From assembly GCF_009826935.1 (NCBI RefSeq), contig NZ_WUMN01000001.1:682001-746000 (forward strand): a DNA stretch of 64,000 nucleotides, written 5' to 3'. The translations under genes and the position numbers were made by a program. The notes beneath the pieces were generated by a model, which searched no databases, had not been told where the DNA came from, and saw only the letters and a program-made list of their open reading frames with translations. Below, one piece after another: positions 1-8,921 of the stretch. This DNA comes from Flavobacterium sp. Sd200 (GTDB lineage: Bacteria; Bacteroidota; Bacteroidia; Flavobacteriales; Flavobacteriaceae). Position 1 is the stretch's first letter; each line of letters opens with the position of its first letter.

Positions 1-1403
1 AAAATGGTTTTACCGGCATATGGATTTTCGGCATTAAATAATGTTTCTGATTTTTTATTTTTTACGTTTATAACCGATACATTATTAGCAGTGTTAAGTG
101 CGCTAAAATTATCTAAAACAAATGCCCCGTCGCTACTAACCAATGCCTCATGCGTGCCGGATCCTGTTGTTATCTGCGTGGTTTTCCCCGATGACAGTTC
201 TGCCTTATATAATTGCCTGTCAAGGCCGTTGTTAGCAGTTCCTATATAAAATACATTTTTTGCATTGCTATCAAAGCCTAAAAATTCAGTGATCACCACA
301 TCTTTATAGCCTAACTTTTTTATTAGCTTACCGTCAGTATTGTACAAATACAGTTGTTCATAGCCTTCTTTCTCGCTTCTGTATAAAAATTGGTCATTTT
401 TACCGGGAACAAAAGTTAAGTTGTGCAAAGGCTCTACATATGTGGTAGCTTTTTCTTCAAACAATGTTTTAGAAAGGTTTCCGGTTGCAGCGTCATATTT
501 GTTTAGTTTTAAGTAGTTTTGCTCACGGTTAAGCACCCCTACATAAATATATTTGCTGTCAGGAGACCATGTAACGGTAGTAAGGAACTGCTCTTTAGGC
601 CCTTCGGTTTTAAGTGTAACATATTTGTTTTGAGTGGTATCAAAAACCACAAGTGTCACCTCTTCGCTTTTCATACCTGCCATAGGATATTTAATCTCTT
701 TAGCCTTAGCAATGCGTTCATCCCACTGCACTAAAGGAAAATTGGCTACCATGGTTTCGTCTTTTCGGTAGTACAATAACTTGTTGCTGTCCGGGCTCCA
801 CCACATGCCACGGTCTATACCAAATTCCTGACGATGAACATAGTCACTACCATTTACAATACCTTTATCGGTATCTTTTGTAACCTCAGTGTTTCCTGAT
901 GCTTTGCTTATTATAATGTTATTTTCTTTAAGCCATGCAGAAGATGTTCCGTTGGGAGATAGCACTGAATTTGCAGCATCAGAATTGGTTGCTACAGCAT
1001 TGATAAGAGTTTTTTTCTCAATATCATAAACCACTAAATAGCTTGATTTTTCTCCGCCTATTTCAAATTGTATAGAATTTTTATCCTTCCATATATAGGT
1101 ATATGGAAACATTCTTAAATTAAAAGTATCGTTGTTGAATTTAGTTTTAAGAGCACCAGCTATATCTTCTTTGGTTGCTAAAACACTCTCAGCCCATTTG
1201 TTTGCCTCGCTGCGCTGCATCAATTTGCCATAAGTGTCGTCAAGGTAGGTTATAGTATGATTGTCAGGTCTCCAGTGCGGTGCCACAAGGCTTTTAGGGG
1301 CAAAAGCCTGATATTGGCCTAAGGTTGCTTCCTGTATTGTCAGGTTTTTTTGTGCTGTGGCTGCCATTCCGCTAAGCAGGAAGAGCCATAAAATTTTTTT
1401 CAT
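1..1403 (-). CDS. S9 family dipeptidyl peptidase (DPP-IV-like), C-terminus beyond left edge
   Basis: The reading frame is open from an ATG at 1403 down to base 1, so about 467 N-terminal residues are visible and the C-terminus lies outside the window. It begins with a signal peptide (MKKILWLFLLSGMAATAQ), predicting export to the periplasm or cell envelope. The body looks like the DPP-IV N-terminal beta-propeller: it contains 'YVHRQEFGIDRGMWWSPDS' and repeated W/F-SPDS-type blade motifs (WSPDSNKLLYYRKDE, WSPDSKYIYVGV). In DPP-IV relatives the 'R-x-EF' stretch helps bind the substrate amino terminus. The alpha/beta-hydrolase domain with the catalytic Ser-Asp-His is not in the window, so activity cannot be judged. 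Family members remove Xaa-Pro dipeptides from peptides. The gene is divergent from the ATP-grasp cassette. Confidence 0.88.
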   Translation of the reverse strand, partial: MKKILWLFLLSGMAATAQKNLTIQEATLGQYQAFAPKSLVAPHWRPDNHTITYLDDTYGKLMQRSEANKWAESVLATKEDIAGALKTKFNNDTFNLRMFPYTYIWKDKNSIQFEIGGEKSSYLVVYDIEKKTLINAVATNSDAANSVLSPNGTSSAWLKENNIIISKASGNTEVTKDTDKGIVNGSDYVHRQEFGIDRGMWWSPDSNKLLYYRKDETMVANFPLVQWDERIAKAKEIKYPMAGMKSEEVTLVVFDTTQNKYVTLKTEGPKEQFLTTVTWSPDSKYIYVGVLNREQNYLKLNKYDAATGNLSKTLFEEKATTYVEPLHNLTFVPGKNDQFLYRSEKEGYEQLYLYNTDGKLIKKLGYKDVVITEFLGFDSNAKNVFYIGTANNGLDRQLYKAELSSGKTTQITTGSGTHEALVSSDGAFVLDNFSALNTANNVSVINVKNKKSETLFNAENPYAGKTI

Positions 1404-1647
1404 TATCGCTATAATTTTAAAAAGCTAATTTAAATAATAAGTTGGCTTGTACAGAATTATTGAAGCTTCATTTTCTATTTTAGACTTTAACGTATTGTAA
1501 ATCAGTGTTTTGCGTGCTTTTGTTTTATTGTTGGTTTTTTAAAATGTGAAATATTTATTGTTTTTGATGTTTTTGTGTTATTATTATCAAAGAAAAACTT
1601 ACATTTAGCCAAATAATAAATAAACAAATGTTAATTAGCTTCATTTT

Positions 1648-3093
1648 ATGGAAAACAAATCAATTGTGAGTAACTATGACATGCTAAAAGGCGTTTTTGA
1701 TGAAATGATGGCTCCCGGCAAAGTGCGCGACCATTATGCAAAATTCATTTCTTCGTTTAGTGCTTTAAAAAACAACGAAGTAGAAGCTAAAAACGAGCTT
1801 GCACAAAAGCTTTTCATGACACAGGGAATAACCTTTACTGTATATAGTAGTGGGGAGGGTATTGAAAAGATCTTTCCGTTCGACATGATTCCCCGTATTA
1901 TAGAAGCGGCCGAATGGGATTTTATAGAAAAAGGCATAAAACAAAGGCTTAAAGCGCTTAATATATTTTTAAAAGATGTTTATCATCAGCAGTTTATAAT
2001 TAAAGATGGTATAATACCTGCATCGCTCATTTATTCATGTCCTAATTATTTAAGGGAAATGGTAAATGTAAACGTGCCTTTTGATATTTACTCCCATATT
2101 AGTGGCATAGACCTTATTCGCGACTATGATGGTTCTTATTATGTGCTTGAAGATAACCTCCGTACTCCCTCCGGTGTAAGCTATATGCTCGAAAACCGTA
2201 ATATGAGTTCGCGTATTTTTCCTAACATACTGCCGGATAACAAGGTAAGACAGGTAAAAGAATATCCGGAACTTTTAATAAAAAATCTTTTGGCACTTGC
2301 CCATGAAAAGAGCAGCAGGCCAACCGTTGTTCTTTTAACGCCGGGAATATATAATTCTGCTTATTTTGAGCATACTACACTTGCTCGTTTAATGGGCATC
2401 GAACTTGTAGAAGGGCGCGACCTTGTGGTGCAAAACCATAAAGTTTATATGAAAACCACCAAAGGGCTTAAAAAGGTAGATGTTATATACCGAAGGGTAG
2501 ACGATGAGTTTATAGACCCATTAGTTTTCAGGCCTGACAGTATGCTTGGGGTTCCGGGTATTTATCATGCTTACCGTAAAGGTAACGTGGTTATAGTTAA
2601 TGCTATGGGCAATGGTGTTGCCGACGATAAAGCCATATATTCTTATGTACCGGATATGATTAAGTATTATCTTAATGAAGAGCCTATTCTTAAAAGCGTG
2701 CCTACCTATAAAATGGAAAATCAGGATGAGCGAAAATATGCCATAGAGAATATTAGAAATATGGTAATTAAACGCACGAATGAGAGTGGCGGTTATGGAA
2801 TGCTTATAGGCGATTGCGCTGCCGATGAAGAAGTGGCAACATTTATTAAAGAAATAAATAACGAGCCACGCCAGTTTATTGCCCAGCCCATTATTAAACT
2901 TTCTACAGCTCCATGCTATATTGACGGTAAGCTGCAACCACGCCGTGTAGATTTAAGGCCTTATGCACTTTATGGACCTGACGGTATAGATATAGTGCCT
3001 GGCGGACTAACGCGTGTGGCGCTTAAAGAGGGATCTATTGTAGTGAACTCTTCTCAGGGCGGTGGCAGTAAAGACACCTGGATTATTGACTAA
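1648..3093 (+). CDS. Circularly permuted ATP-grasp protein (CP_ATPgrasp family, DUF404/DUF407)
   Basis: The product has 481 residues. The C-terminal block is typical of circularly permuted ATP-grasp proteins: 'RPYALYGPDG', 'PGGLTRVA' near residue 451 and 'SSQGGGSKDTW' just before the end. ATP-grasp enzymes activate a carboxylate as an acyl phosphate and join it to an amine or thiol; in this subgroup the substrate is unknown and a peptide-ligase (amidoligase) role has been predicted from gene context. It is first in a cassette with an alpha-E protein (17-bp gap) and a transglutaminase-like protein. No signal peptide is visible, so it should be cytoplasmic. A -7-like element (TACATTTA, 1600-1607) with TTG at 1573-1575 lies upstream, but the spacing is longer than usual. 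Confidence 0.9.
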   Translation: MENKSIVSNYDMLKGVFDEMMAPGKVRDHYAKFISSFSALKNNEVEAKNELAQKLFMTQGITFTVYSSGEGIEKIFPFDMIPRIIEAAEWDFIEKGIKQRLKALNIFLKDVYHQQFIIKDGIIPASLIYSCPNYLREMVNVNVPFDIYSHISGIDLIRDYDGSYYVLEDNLRTPSGVSYMLENRNMSSRIFPNILPDNKVRQVKEYPELLIKNLLALAHEKSSRPTVVLLTPGIYNSAYFEHTTLARLMGIELVEGRDLVVQNHKVYMKTTKGLKKVDVIYRRVDDEFIDPLVFRPDSMLGVPGIYHAYRKGNVVIVNAMGNGVADDKAIYSYVPDMIKYYLNEEPILKSVPTYKMENQDERKYAIENIRNMVIKRTNESGGYGMLIGDCAADEEVATFIKEINNEPRQFIAQPIIKLSTAPCYIDGKLQPRRVDLRPYALYGPDGIDIVPGGLTRVALKEGSIVVNSSQGGGSKDTWIID

Positions 3094-3110
3094 CGTTTAA
3101 AAATACACTG

Positions 3111-4037
3111 ATGCTAAGCAGAGTAGCCGAAAATATTTTTTGGATGAGCCGCTACATGGAGCGCACCAATATACATCTTCGAAATTTACAAACATTATAC
3201 ATTGCCTCGCAGGATGGCACACCTATTATTAGCTGGGAAACCATTTATAATGAATACAATCCCGGTGAAAAATCGGCGGCATGTTCGGGAGACGTAAATA
3301 TATTGCAGAACATTTTTTTTGATAACAATCTTGAATATTCGTTATGCAACAACATTTTGCGTGCAAGAGAAAACGCCCGTAGTGCCCAAGATCACATTAC
3401 AAAAGACCTGTGGCAATCGCTTAACGATTTTTATCATCAAATGCGCAATCCTGCTTTAAAGGCAAACATAGCTAATCATGACCCTATGACGGTTTTTGAT
3501 GTCTTTATAAAGCAATGCATGCATTATTATGGCACGGTAGACAGTTCTATGTTTAGGGGCGAAGGATTCTTTTTTCTTCGCATAGGCGGATTTTTAGAGA
3601 GGGCGTTACAGTGTATTCAACTTTTAAAACGACAGTTATTACTATCAGATATTACACGGGCCGATACAGTAGACCCCGTTAGCTGGAGGTATTTACTAAT
3701 ATCGCTGAGCGGCTATGAATATTATCTTAAAGCCAATGCAGGATCGTTTAATGCTGAATCTATGTATAACCAGATATTATATGAAGAGCATTTTCCTAAC
3801 TCGCTTGCTTTTGCCTTAAACCAAATTGCAGCCTTTAGCAAAAACCTAAAAAAAAGCAACCTTGAAGAGCAAAAAGATACTATTGAGTTTATGATAGGCA
3901 AAAGCATTGCTATGCTTAAGTATATTAAACCTGAGGATAATAACGATTCGCGTTTAGAATATATCAGCAGGCTGGAATTTGCGTTGTATGATATTGTCGA
4001 AGCTTTCGACAAGCATTATTTTAAAGTGGCGTATTAA
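3111..4037 (+). CDS. Alpha-E domain protein (DUF403)
   Basis: The product has 308 residues and opens with the alpha-E signature 'MLSRVAENIFWMSRYMER'. The rest is rich in helix-forming stretches, as expected for this all-alpha family named for conserved glutamates. Biochemical activity is unknown. The domain almost always occurs next to or fused with the circularly permuted ATP-grasp domain, and here it is a separate protein encoded 17 bp downstream of it. Its fixed partnership suggests that it forms part of the ligase complex or binds its substrate. No signal peptide or membrane segment is visible. The 84 bp separating it from the transglutaminase gene contain no clear terminator. Confidence 0.9.
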   Translation: MLSRVAENIFWMSRYMERTNIHLRNLQTLYIASQDGTPIISWETIYNEYNPGEKSAACSGDVNILQNIFFDNNLEYSLCNNILRARENARSAQDHITKDLWQSLNDFYHQMRNPALKANIANHDPMTVFDVFIKQCMHYYGTVDSSMFRGEGFFFLRIGGFLERALQCIQLLKRQLLLSDITRADTVDPVSWRYLLISLSGYEYYLKANAGSFNAESMYNQILYEEHFPNSLAFALNQIAAFSKNLKKSNLEEQKDTIEFMIGKSIAMLKYIKPEDNNDSRLEYISRLEFALYDIVEAFDKHYFKVAY

Positions 4038-4121
4038 TATAATTTTATAAAAAACCGATTATAAAACGCCTTAAAAGTATGATATTTGCCTCCCAAACAA
4101 ACTAAACTGAGATAGCAGACT

Positions 4122-5096
4122 ATGCCTTTATATCATATAAAACACATTACCCGTTATCATTATCCGGAGCCTGTAACCGACAGCGCCAATCAGATAATGC
4201 TTAAGCCGCAAAGCTCTGATCAACAGGAAATACGCGATATTAAAATTACTATAAACCCCAATGTGCCTATAGACTATTTTACAGATTATCTGGGCAACTC
4301 TACCGGGGTGTTTACTATAGTGGAACCACACAGCGAACTGGAAATAAAATCAGAGTTGGAGGTATTTACAAACCCGGTTAAATTTCCTGATCCTACAGCG
4401 TTTCCTGATGAAGAGTGGAAAGTGCTTGCCGAACTGAAAGATACATTTGATTTTATAGATTTTGCCCGTCCTGATGTGTACAACTACAGGCCGGAGATAG
4501 AAGCTTTGACAAAGAGTATTTTAAAACCCGGAACATCTGTTTTAGAGGTTGTGTCTAAACTGTCAGAATATATATATACTAATTTTGCTTATAAGCAGGG
4601 AGTTACCAATGTAACTACAAAAATTGATGAAGTGTGGGAACTTAAGGCTGGTGTATGCCAGGATTTTGCGCACCTGCTTTTAGAAATGCTGCGCACACTG
4701 AACATACCTTCTCGTTATATAAGCGGTTATATTTGCCCTGTAAACCATGAGCTTAGGGGAGAGGGAGCTACTCATGCCTGGGTAGAAGCGTACATACCCG
4801 ATTATGGCTGGTTTGCCATAGACCCAACCAACAATTGCTGGGTAAGCGACCGCCATGTTAAGATTGCTTATGGGCGTGACTTTTCTGATTGTACGCCTGT
4901 TAAAGGAACCTATAAAGGTCCCGGCAATCATAGGCTAACGGTTTCTGTGCTTATAAGTAATGAGAAAGCAGATGAAAACACCCATGTATTTACTGAGCCA
5001 GCATATATATCAGAAACACAACCCTTAGAAATTCCTGTTAACCGAAACTCTTATCAAAAGTTTTTAGATATGCAGCAGCAGCAACAGCAACAGTAA
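4122..5096 (+). CDS. Transglutaminase-like protein with bacterial transglutaminase N-terminal domain
   Basis: The product has 324 residues. An N-terminal beta-rich domain (about residues 1-90, starting MPLYHIKHITRYHYPEPV) precedes a papain-like transglutaminase core. The presumed Cys-His-Asp triad is intact: Cys179 in 'GVCQDFAHLL', His218 in 'THAWVEAYIP' and Asp234 in 'FAIDPTNN'. The fold can act as a transglutaminase, a peptidase or an amidase; the activity here is not known. It is the third gene of the ATP-grasp/alpha-E cassette, a set for which synthesis and removal of a peptide tag has been proposed. Unusually, the protein ends in a run of seven glutamines encoded by a CAG/CAA tract directly before the stop. 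No signal peptide is seen. A strong hairpin follows at 5098-5131. Confidence 0.9.
   Translation: MPLYHIKHITRYHYPEPVTDSANQIMLKPQSSDQQEIRDIKITINPNVPIDYFTDYLGNSTGVFTIVEPHSELEIKSELEVFTNPVKFPDPTAFPDEEWKVLAELKDTFDFIDFARPDVYNYRPEIEALTKSILKPGTSVLEVVSKLSEYIYTNFAYKQGVTNVTTKIDEVWELKAGVCQDFAHLLLEMLRTLNIPSRYISGYICPVNHELRGEGATHAWVEAYIPDYGWFAIDPTNNCWVSDRHVKIAYGRDFSDCTPVKGTYKGPGNHRLTVSVLISNEKADENTHVFTEPAYISETQPLEIPVNRNSYQKFLDMQQQQQQQ
5075..5093 (+). repeat. CAG/CAA glutamine-codon tract
   Basis: Seven consecutive Gln codons (mixed CAG and CAA) sit just before the stop codon of the transglutaminase-like gene. The mixture of two codons argues against pure slippage-driven expansion and suggests that the Gln run itself may be kept. 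Confidence 0.85.
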
Positions 5097-5097
5097 G

Positions 5098-5131
5098 TTT
5101 TCGGTCGCAGTTATGCAACTACGACTGAAAA
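5098..5131. terminator. Bidirectional hairpin between transglutaminase and hydrolase genes
   Basis: Arms 5098-5107 and 5122-5131 form a 10-bp stem with one G-U pair, and the loop contains a smaller AGTT/AACT helix. T-rich and A-rich flanks suit termination of both convergent genes (ends at 5096 and 5137). Confidence 0.7.
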
Positions 5132-5136
5132 TAGAC

Positions 5137-6084
5137 CTATTTACTCTCTAAGAATTTTATGATAGTAGCATCTACTTTTTCCTGCTGATCCATAGTTAAA
5201 AAGTGCCCGGCATCTTTTATAATCTCTGTTTTACAATTGGGCAAAAGTTCTTTAGCTTTCTCTGTTATTTCGGGCTTATTAAGTATATCGTTATCTCCTA
5301 CCAACACCAATACAGGCAGCGTAAGGCTTTTTAGTTCTTTATCGCTAAAAGGTTTCATGTGCAGTAAATCCATTTTGGTTTTTGTATTCTTGGTTCCCAA
5401 ATACATTTGTTCCTTAAACTGATGGCTTACTTTCTCGGGCTTTTCCGAAAAATATGCAACCATTTTATTCAGGCGTTTTCTGGTGGGGAAAAATTTAAAA
5501 TTTGCAGCCGTCATTGTTTTAGATTGCATATTAATGCCTTCAAATGTTTGTACAGGCGCAAGTAATACCATTTTTTTTATTCTTCCATCGCATTTTAGTG
5601 CATAGTTTGTAGCTACCCATCCACCACGCGATGCTGCTACAAGGTCAAATTTTTTGAGTTTTAAGGCATCAAATATTTGGGTGTACCAGGGAGTAATATC
5701 ATCAGGGTTAAATTTAGCGTCCTCATTTTTAATCGATTTTCCTGCTTCAGTCAGATAATCAATACAATATACTCTATAATGTTTAGCATACGACCCTATA
5801 TTAGGATACCACATGGTAGAGCTTGCATCCATGCCATGAAGCAATACTAAAGGTTTGCCGTCTTTGGGGCCACTGATAATTATATGGGCATTACCATAAG
5901 TGGTAGTAATATCTTTTTCTTCATAAGGAACAGGCCACAATTTCATAGTGTTATTGTAGGCAGAGATGTATTTATTTTCTGCTTTCTTATTTAAAAACAG
6001 TTCGTTAGTGCTTTTATCTTTAGCTGCCGTACAACTTAATAAAAGCATTGATGAAGCTATGAGTATAAGGTGTTTTCGAATCAT
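5137..6084 (-). CDS. Alpha/beta hydrolase lipoprotein
   Basis: The chosen ATG at 6084 gives 315 residues starting 'MIRKHLILIASSMLLLSC', a lipoprotein signal with lipobox LLSC; an upstream in-frame ATG would put 17 unlikely residues ahead of it. The body is an alpha/beta hydrolase: oxyanion-loop 'LLHGMDASSTMW', nucleophile elbow 'AASRGGW' with Ser152, a late acidic residue in 'VGDNDILNKPE', and the catalytic His in 'DAGHFLTMDQQ'. It is probably an envelope-anchored esterase, lipase or peptidase; the substrate cannot be told from sequence. It stands alone, convergent with the transglutaminase gene. Confidence 0.85.
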   Translation of the reverse strand: MIRKHLILIASSMLLLSCTAAKDKSTNELFLNKKAENKYISAYNNTMKLWPVPYEEKDITTTYGNAHIIISGPKDGKPLVLLHGMDASSTMWYPNIGSYAKHYRVYCIDYLTEAGKSIKNEDAKFNPDDITPWYTQIFDALKLKKFDLVAASRGGWVATNYALKCDGRIKKMVLLAPVQTFEGINMQSKTMTAANFKFFPTRKRLNKMVAYFSEKPEKVSHQFKEQMYLGTKNTKTKMDLLHMKPFSDKELKSLTLPVLVLVGDNDILNKPEITEKAKELLPNCKTEIIKDAGHFLTMDQQEKVDATIIKFLESK

Positions 6085-6268
6085 TTTAATGAAAAATTTA
6101 ATACACAATTGAAAATTATTCGTATGAATTTTCATTATAAATTTCTGAATTTTTACAGCTATAAAAATGATTGTTTTTAAAAATTTAACAATTACTGATT
6201 TGAGCTGATTGTTTTTAATTATTTTAGTGTTGGCTTATAATGCAGATTATTAAAGAGTTGAAATACAA

Positions 6269-6296
6269 AAAGCCCTATATAAAAATATAGGGCTTT
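6269..6296 (-). terminator. Terminator of the homoserine dehydrogenase operon
   Basis: A perfect 12-bp inverted repeat (6269-6280 with 6285-6296, AAAA loop) is followed, in the minus direction, by a T-rich stretch. It lies 55 bp downstream of the homoserine dehydrogenase stop codon. Confidence 0.85.
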
Positions 6297-6350
6297 AGTT
6301 GCAGCTGGTTTAGGAAACAACTGCGCTATTTGTGGAAAAGCGTTATCGTG

Positions 6351-7586
6351 TTAAGCCAAAGCTACAGTTTCTGCAACTGCTGCTTCCTGTTCTGTTACTA
6401 CATTAAGAAGTATAAAAGAAAGTTCGCCGTTATTTTTAGCCTGTAAGGCTTTTAAGTTGTCAAGTGTAATGTTGCCGGTTATGTAACCGCTGTTGCTGTT
6501 GGTGTAGGCTTCCTCAACCGTATTAAAGTGCAGTTTTAGTGCCTCGGCATTTTCCTTTTTGTGGCGAAGCAGCACTTTAAGCTCGGCATCGTTAGTTAGC
6601 CTTACATCTTCCTGACGGTATATTTTTTTGTACTCGTATTTATAGTCATAGCTCAGTGCCGAAATATCCGACAGTACTGCCGATGCCGTTGGGAACGACC
6701 CCGCGCCACGGCCCACAAAAAAGTGGGTGTCGGCAAAGCTGGTTTTGGTAATCACCCCATTAAATACATCGTCTACGTTATACAGACGGTCTTCGGGCGT
6801 AACAAATTTAGGGATTACAAAAGCACTCAGGTTTCCGTTAGCGCCTTTAAATGCCTGTGCCACCAGTTTTATTTTATAGCCTTTTTCTTTAGCATATTTT
6901 AGTTCCAGTTCGCCAATGTTGTCAATGCCGATGTTAAACACATCATCCGGGTTGGCAATGTAGCCAAACGAGTGTGCAAGCAGTATAAGCAGTTTATATT
7001 TGGCATCAAATCCACCAGTATCTAATATAGGGTTGCTTTCGGCAAATCCTTTTTCCTGTGCTTCTTTAAGCGCTGCCTCATAGCTAAGGTTTTCGGCAAA
7101 GGTTTTGGTAAGTATGTAATTGGTAGAACCGTTTACAATACCTTCTATAGATTCCAAAAGGTCGTTATCATAATACTCCTCCAGGTTACGGATTATGGGC
7201 ATACTGGCACATGCAGCAGCTTCATAAAGCAGGGGAGCGTTGTATTCTTTTTGAAGTTGCAGCAACTCGGTAAAATGCTCGGCAACCATTTTTTTATTGG
7301 CAGAAACTACCGCCTTACCTTTTTTAAGTGCAGCCGAAACTATCTCAAAAGCCGCATCGGCATCGTCAATAAGTTCTACAACTACATTAATATCGTTGTC
7401 GTTAAGGATGTCATTTTTGTCGAAGGTAAAATTTTCGGCAGCAATTTCGCGCTCCTTATTTTTATCCTTAACACAAATGTTCTTTATGTTTGCCCTTAAG
7501 GCAGGGGTTTTTTGCAGCACCTCATAAAGGCCGTTGCCCACGCACCCAAACCCAAAAAGGCCTATATTTAATTGCTTTCTCGACAT
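6351..7586 (-). CDS. hom: Homoserine dehydrogenase
   Basis: The product has 411 residues. It reduces aspartate semialdehyde to homoserine with NAD(P)H, the branch point to methionine and threonine. The N-terminal Rossmann motif is 'GLFGFGCVGNG' (about residues 9-19). Family motifs include 'SANKKMVAEH', 'YEAAACASMPIIR' and 'IVNGSTNYILTK', followed by 'DTGGFDAKYKLLILLAHSFG'. About 90 residues follow the catalytic domain; they could be a short regulatory domain, but I do not recognise a clear ACT motif. There is no fused aspartokinase. It lies 9 bp downstream of the trans-sulfuration gene and so falls under the same SAM riboswitch. Confidence 0.93.
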   Translation of the reverse strand: MSRKQLNIGLFGFGCVGNGLYEVLQKTPALRANIKNICVKDKNKEREIAAENFTFDKNDILNDNDINVVVELIDDADAAFEIVSAALKKGKAVVSANKKMVAEHFTELLQLQKEYNAPLLYEAAACASMPIIRNLEEYYDNDLLESIEGIVNGSTNYILTKTFAENLSYEAALKEAQEKGFAESNPILDTGGFDAKYKLLILLAHSFGYIANPDDVFNIGIDNIGELELKYAKEKGYKIKLVAQAFKGANGNLSAFVIPKFVTPEDRLYNVDDVFNGVITKTSFADTHFFVGRGAGSFPTASAVLSDISALSYDYKYEYKKIYRQEDVRLTNDAELKVLLRHKKENAEALKLHFNTVEEAYTNSNSGYITGNITLDNLKALQAKNNGELSFILLNVVTEQEAAVAETVALA

Positions 7587-7595
7587 GGTGAGGTA

Positions 7596-8774
7596 TTAAA
7601 CGGTTGCTACTTCTTTATCGGCACTAACTTCAACTGCGGCTGCAAAAGCCTGTTTCAGGTCGGCAATAAGGTCATCGGCATCTTCAAGGCCAACAGACAG
7701 GCGGATTAGGCTGTCGGTTACGCCGGAACTGTACCTTTTTTCTACCGGGATAGATTTGTGGGTCATTTCGCTTGGAAGGCAACACAGGCTCTTTACGCCA
7801 CCAAGGCTTTCGGCAAGCTTAAACAGTTTAGTGCCCGATACTATTTTAGAAGCCAGTTCTTTATCGTCTATCACAAGGTCAAACGTTACCACACCTCCAA
7901 AATATTTAAGCTGTTTTTTAGCCACATCGTGGTTGTGGTGTGTAGGAAGGCCAGGATAGTAAACGTTTTTGATCAGTTTCTCAGTTTGTAGATATTCTGC
8001 CACTTTAAGTGCATTTTCAGCATGGGCTTTAATACGCAGGCTTAGGGTTTCTATACCACGGATAACCAACCAGCTGTCGAACGGCCCAAGTATAGCACCC
8101 GATGCGTTTTGTATGAATTTAATTTTTGCACCAAGCTCTTCGGTAGCTGTAACTACAAGGCCTGCAATAAGGTCGCTGTGGCCCGATATGTATTTGGTAG
8201 CACTGTGTACCACAATATCGGCACCAAGGTTAATAGGCTTTTGTGCTATGGGCGATGCAAATGTGTTGTCTACGCAAAGCAGTATGTTGTTAGCCTTTGC
8301 AATGGCAGATATGGCTGCAATATCAGATATTTTAAGGGTAGGGTTAGTAGGGCTTTCAATCCAGATAAGCTTAGTTTTATCGGTAACGGCATCGGCTACG
8401 TTTTGTGCATTGGTAGTGTCGACATACTTAATGCTGATGCCAAATTTTTCGTAAACGTGGGTAAACAGCCTGAAAGCACCGCCATAAATATCATCAACCG
8501 CAATAACTTCATCCCCGGCAGAAAGCAATTTTATAACTGCATCTATAGCTGCAAGGCCGCTGGCAAAAGCATAGCCGTTTGTGCCGTTTTCAAGTTGGGC
8601 AATGGCATCTTCAAGTACTTTGCGGGTAGGGTTGTTGCTGCGGGCATAGTCAAACCCTTTGTGTACGCCCGGTGCTTCCTGAACAAATGTAGATGTTTGG
8701 TAAATTGGCACAGAAATGCTTCCGGTTAAAGGATCGATAGGGAGGTTGTTTAGGATTGCAGTTTGCTCTTTCAT
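7596..8774 (-). CDS. metB: Cys/Met-metabolism PLP enzyme (cystathionine gamma-synthase family)
   Basis: The product has 392 residues. It belongs to the trans-sulfuration PLP family, which includes cystathionine gamma-synthase, cystathionine lyases and O-acylhomoserine sulfhydrylases. The PLP lysine lies in 'HSATKYISGHSD', and substrate and PLP motifs 'YARSNNPTRKVLE', 'ASGLAAIDAV', 'VDNTFASP' and 'RLSVGLED' are all present. Length and motifs fit a MetB/MetC-like enzyme, but the reaction within the family cannot be fixed from sequence, so the symbol is tentative. Pairing with homoserine dehydrogenase behind a SAM riboswitch argues for a biosynthetic methionine role. No homoserine acyltransferase gene (metX or metA) is in this operon. 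Confidence 0.85.
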   Translation of the reverse strand: MKEQTAILNNLPIDPLTGSISVPIYQTSTFVQEAPGVHKGFDYARSNNPTRKVLEDAIAQLENGTNGYAFASGLAAIDAVIKLLSAGDEVIAVDDIYGGAFRLFTHVYEKFGISIKYVDTTNAQNVADAVTDKTKLIWIESPTNPTLKISDIAAISAIAKANNILLCVDNTFASPIAQKPINLGADIVVHSATKYISGHSDLIAGLVVTATEELGAKIKFIQNASGAILGPFDSWLVIRGIETLSLRIKAHAENALKVAEYLQTEKLIKNVYYPGLPTHHNHDVAKKQLKYFGGVVTFDLVIDDKELASKIVSGTKLFKLAESLGGVKSLCCLPSEMTHKSIPVEKRYSSGVTDSLIRLSVGLEDADDLIADLKQAFAAAVEVSADKEVATV

Positions 8775-8865
8775 GTTGTTTAATTTTTTAAAATTTTTAT
8801 TACTAATTAATTAGTCAATAAAAAATTTTCTAAACCAGTCTATCGAAAGTGCTTAAAATAAAAAA

Positions 8866-8889
8866 GCCCTTCCGATAAGTCAGAAGGGC
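8866..8889 (-). terminator. Riboswitch-controlled terminator
   Basis: On the minus strand GCCCTTC (8883-8889) pairs with GAAGGGC (8866-8872) and a run of T follows (8861-8865). It stands between the SAM aptamer and the trans-sulfuration start codon at 8774. Its loop (8873-8882) is complementary to the 3' strand of aptamer helix P1, see the riboswitch entry. Confidence 0.88.
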
Positions 8890-8921
8890 ATATATATTTG
8901 TTGAAATAATCTGCATTTCTT

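Noticed and set aside
7969-8729. Long frames on the plus strand over the trans-sulfuration gene
   Set aside because: They lie antisense to a clear PLP enzyme and show no domain or plausible start signal; composition follows the real gene in the opposite frame.
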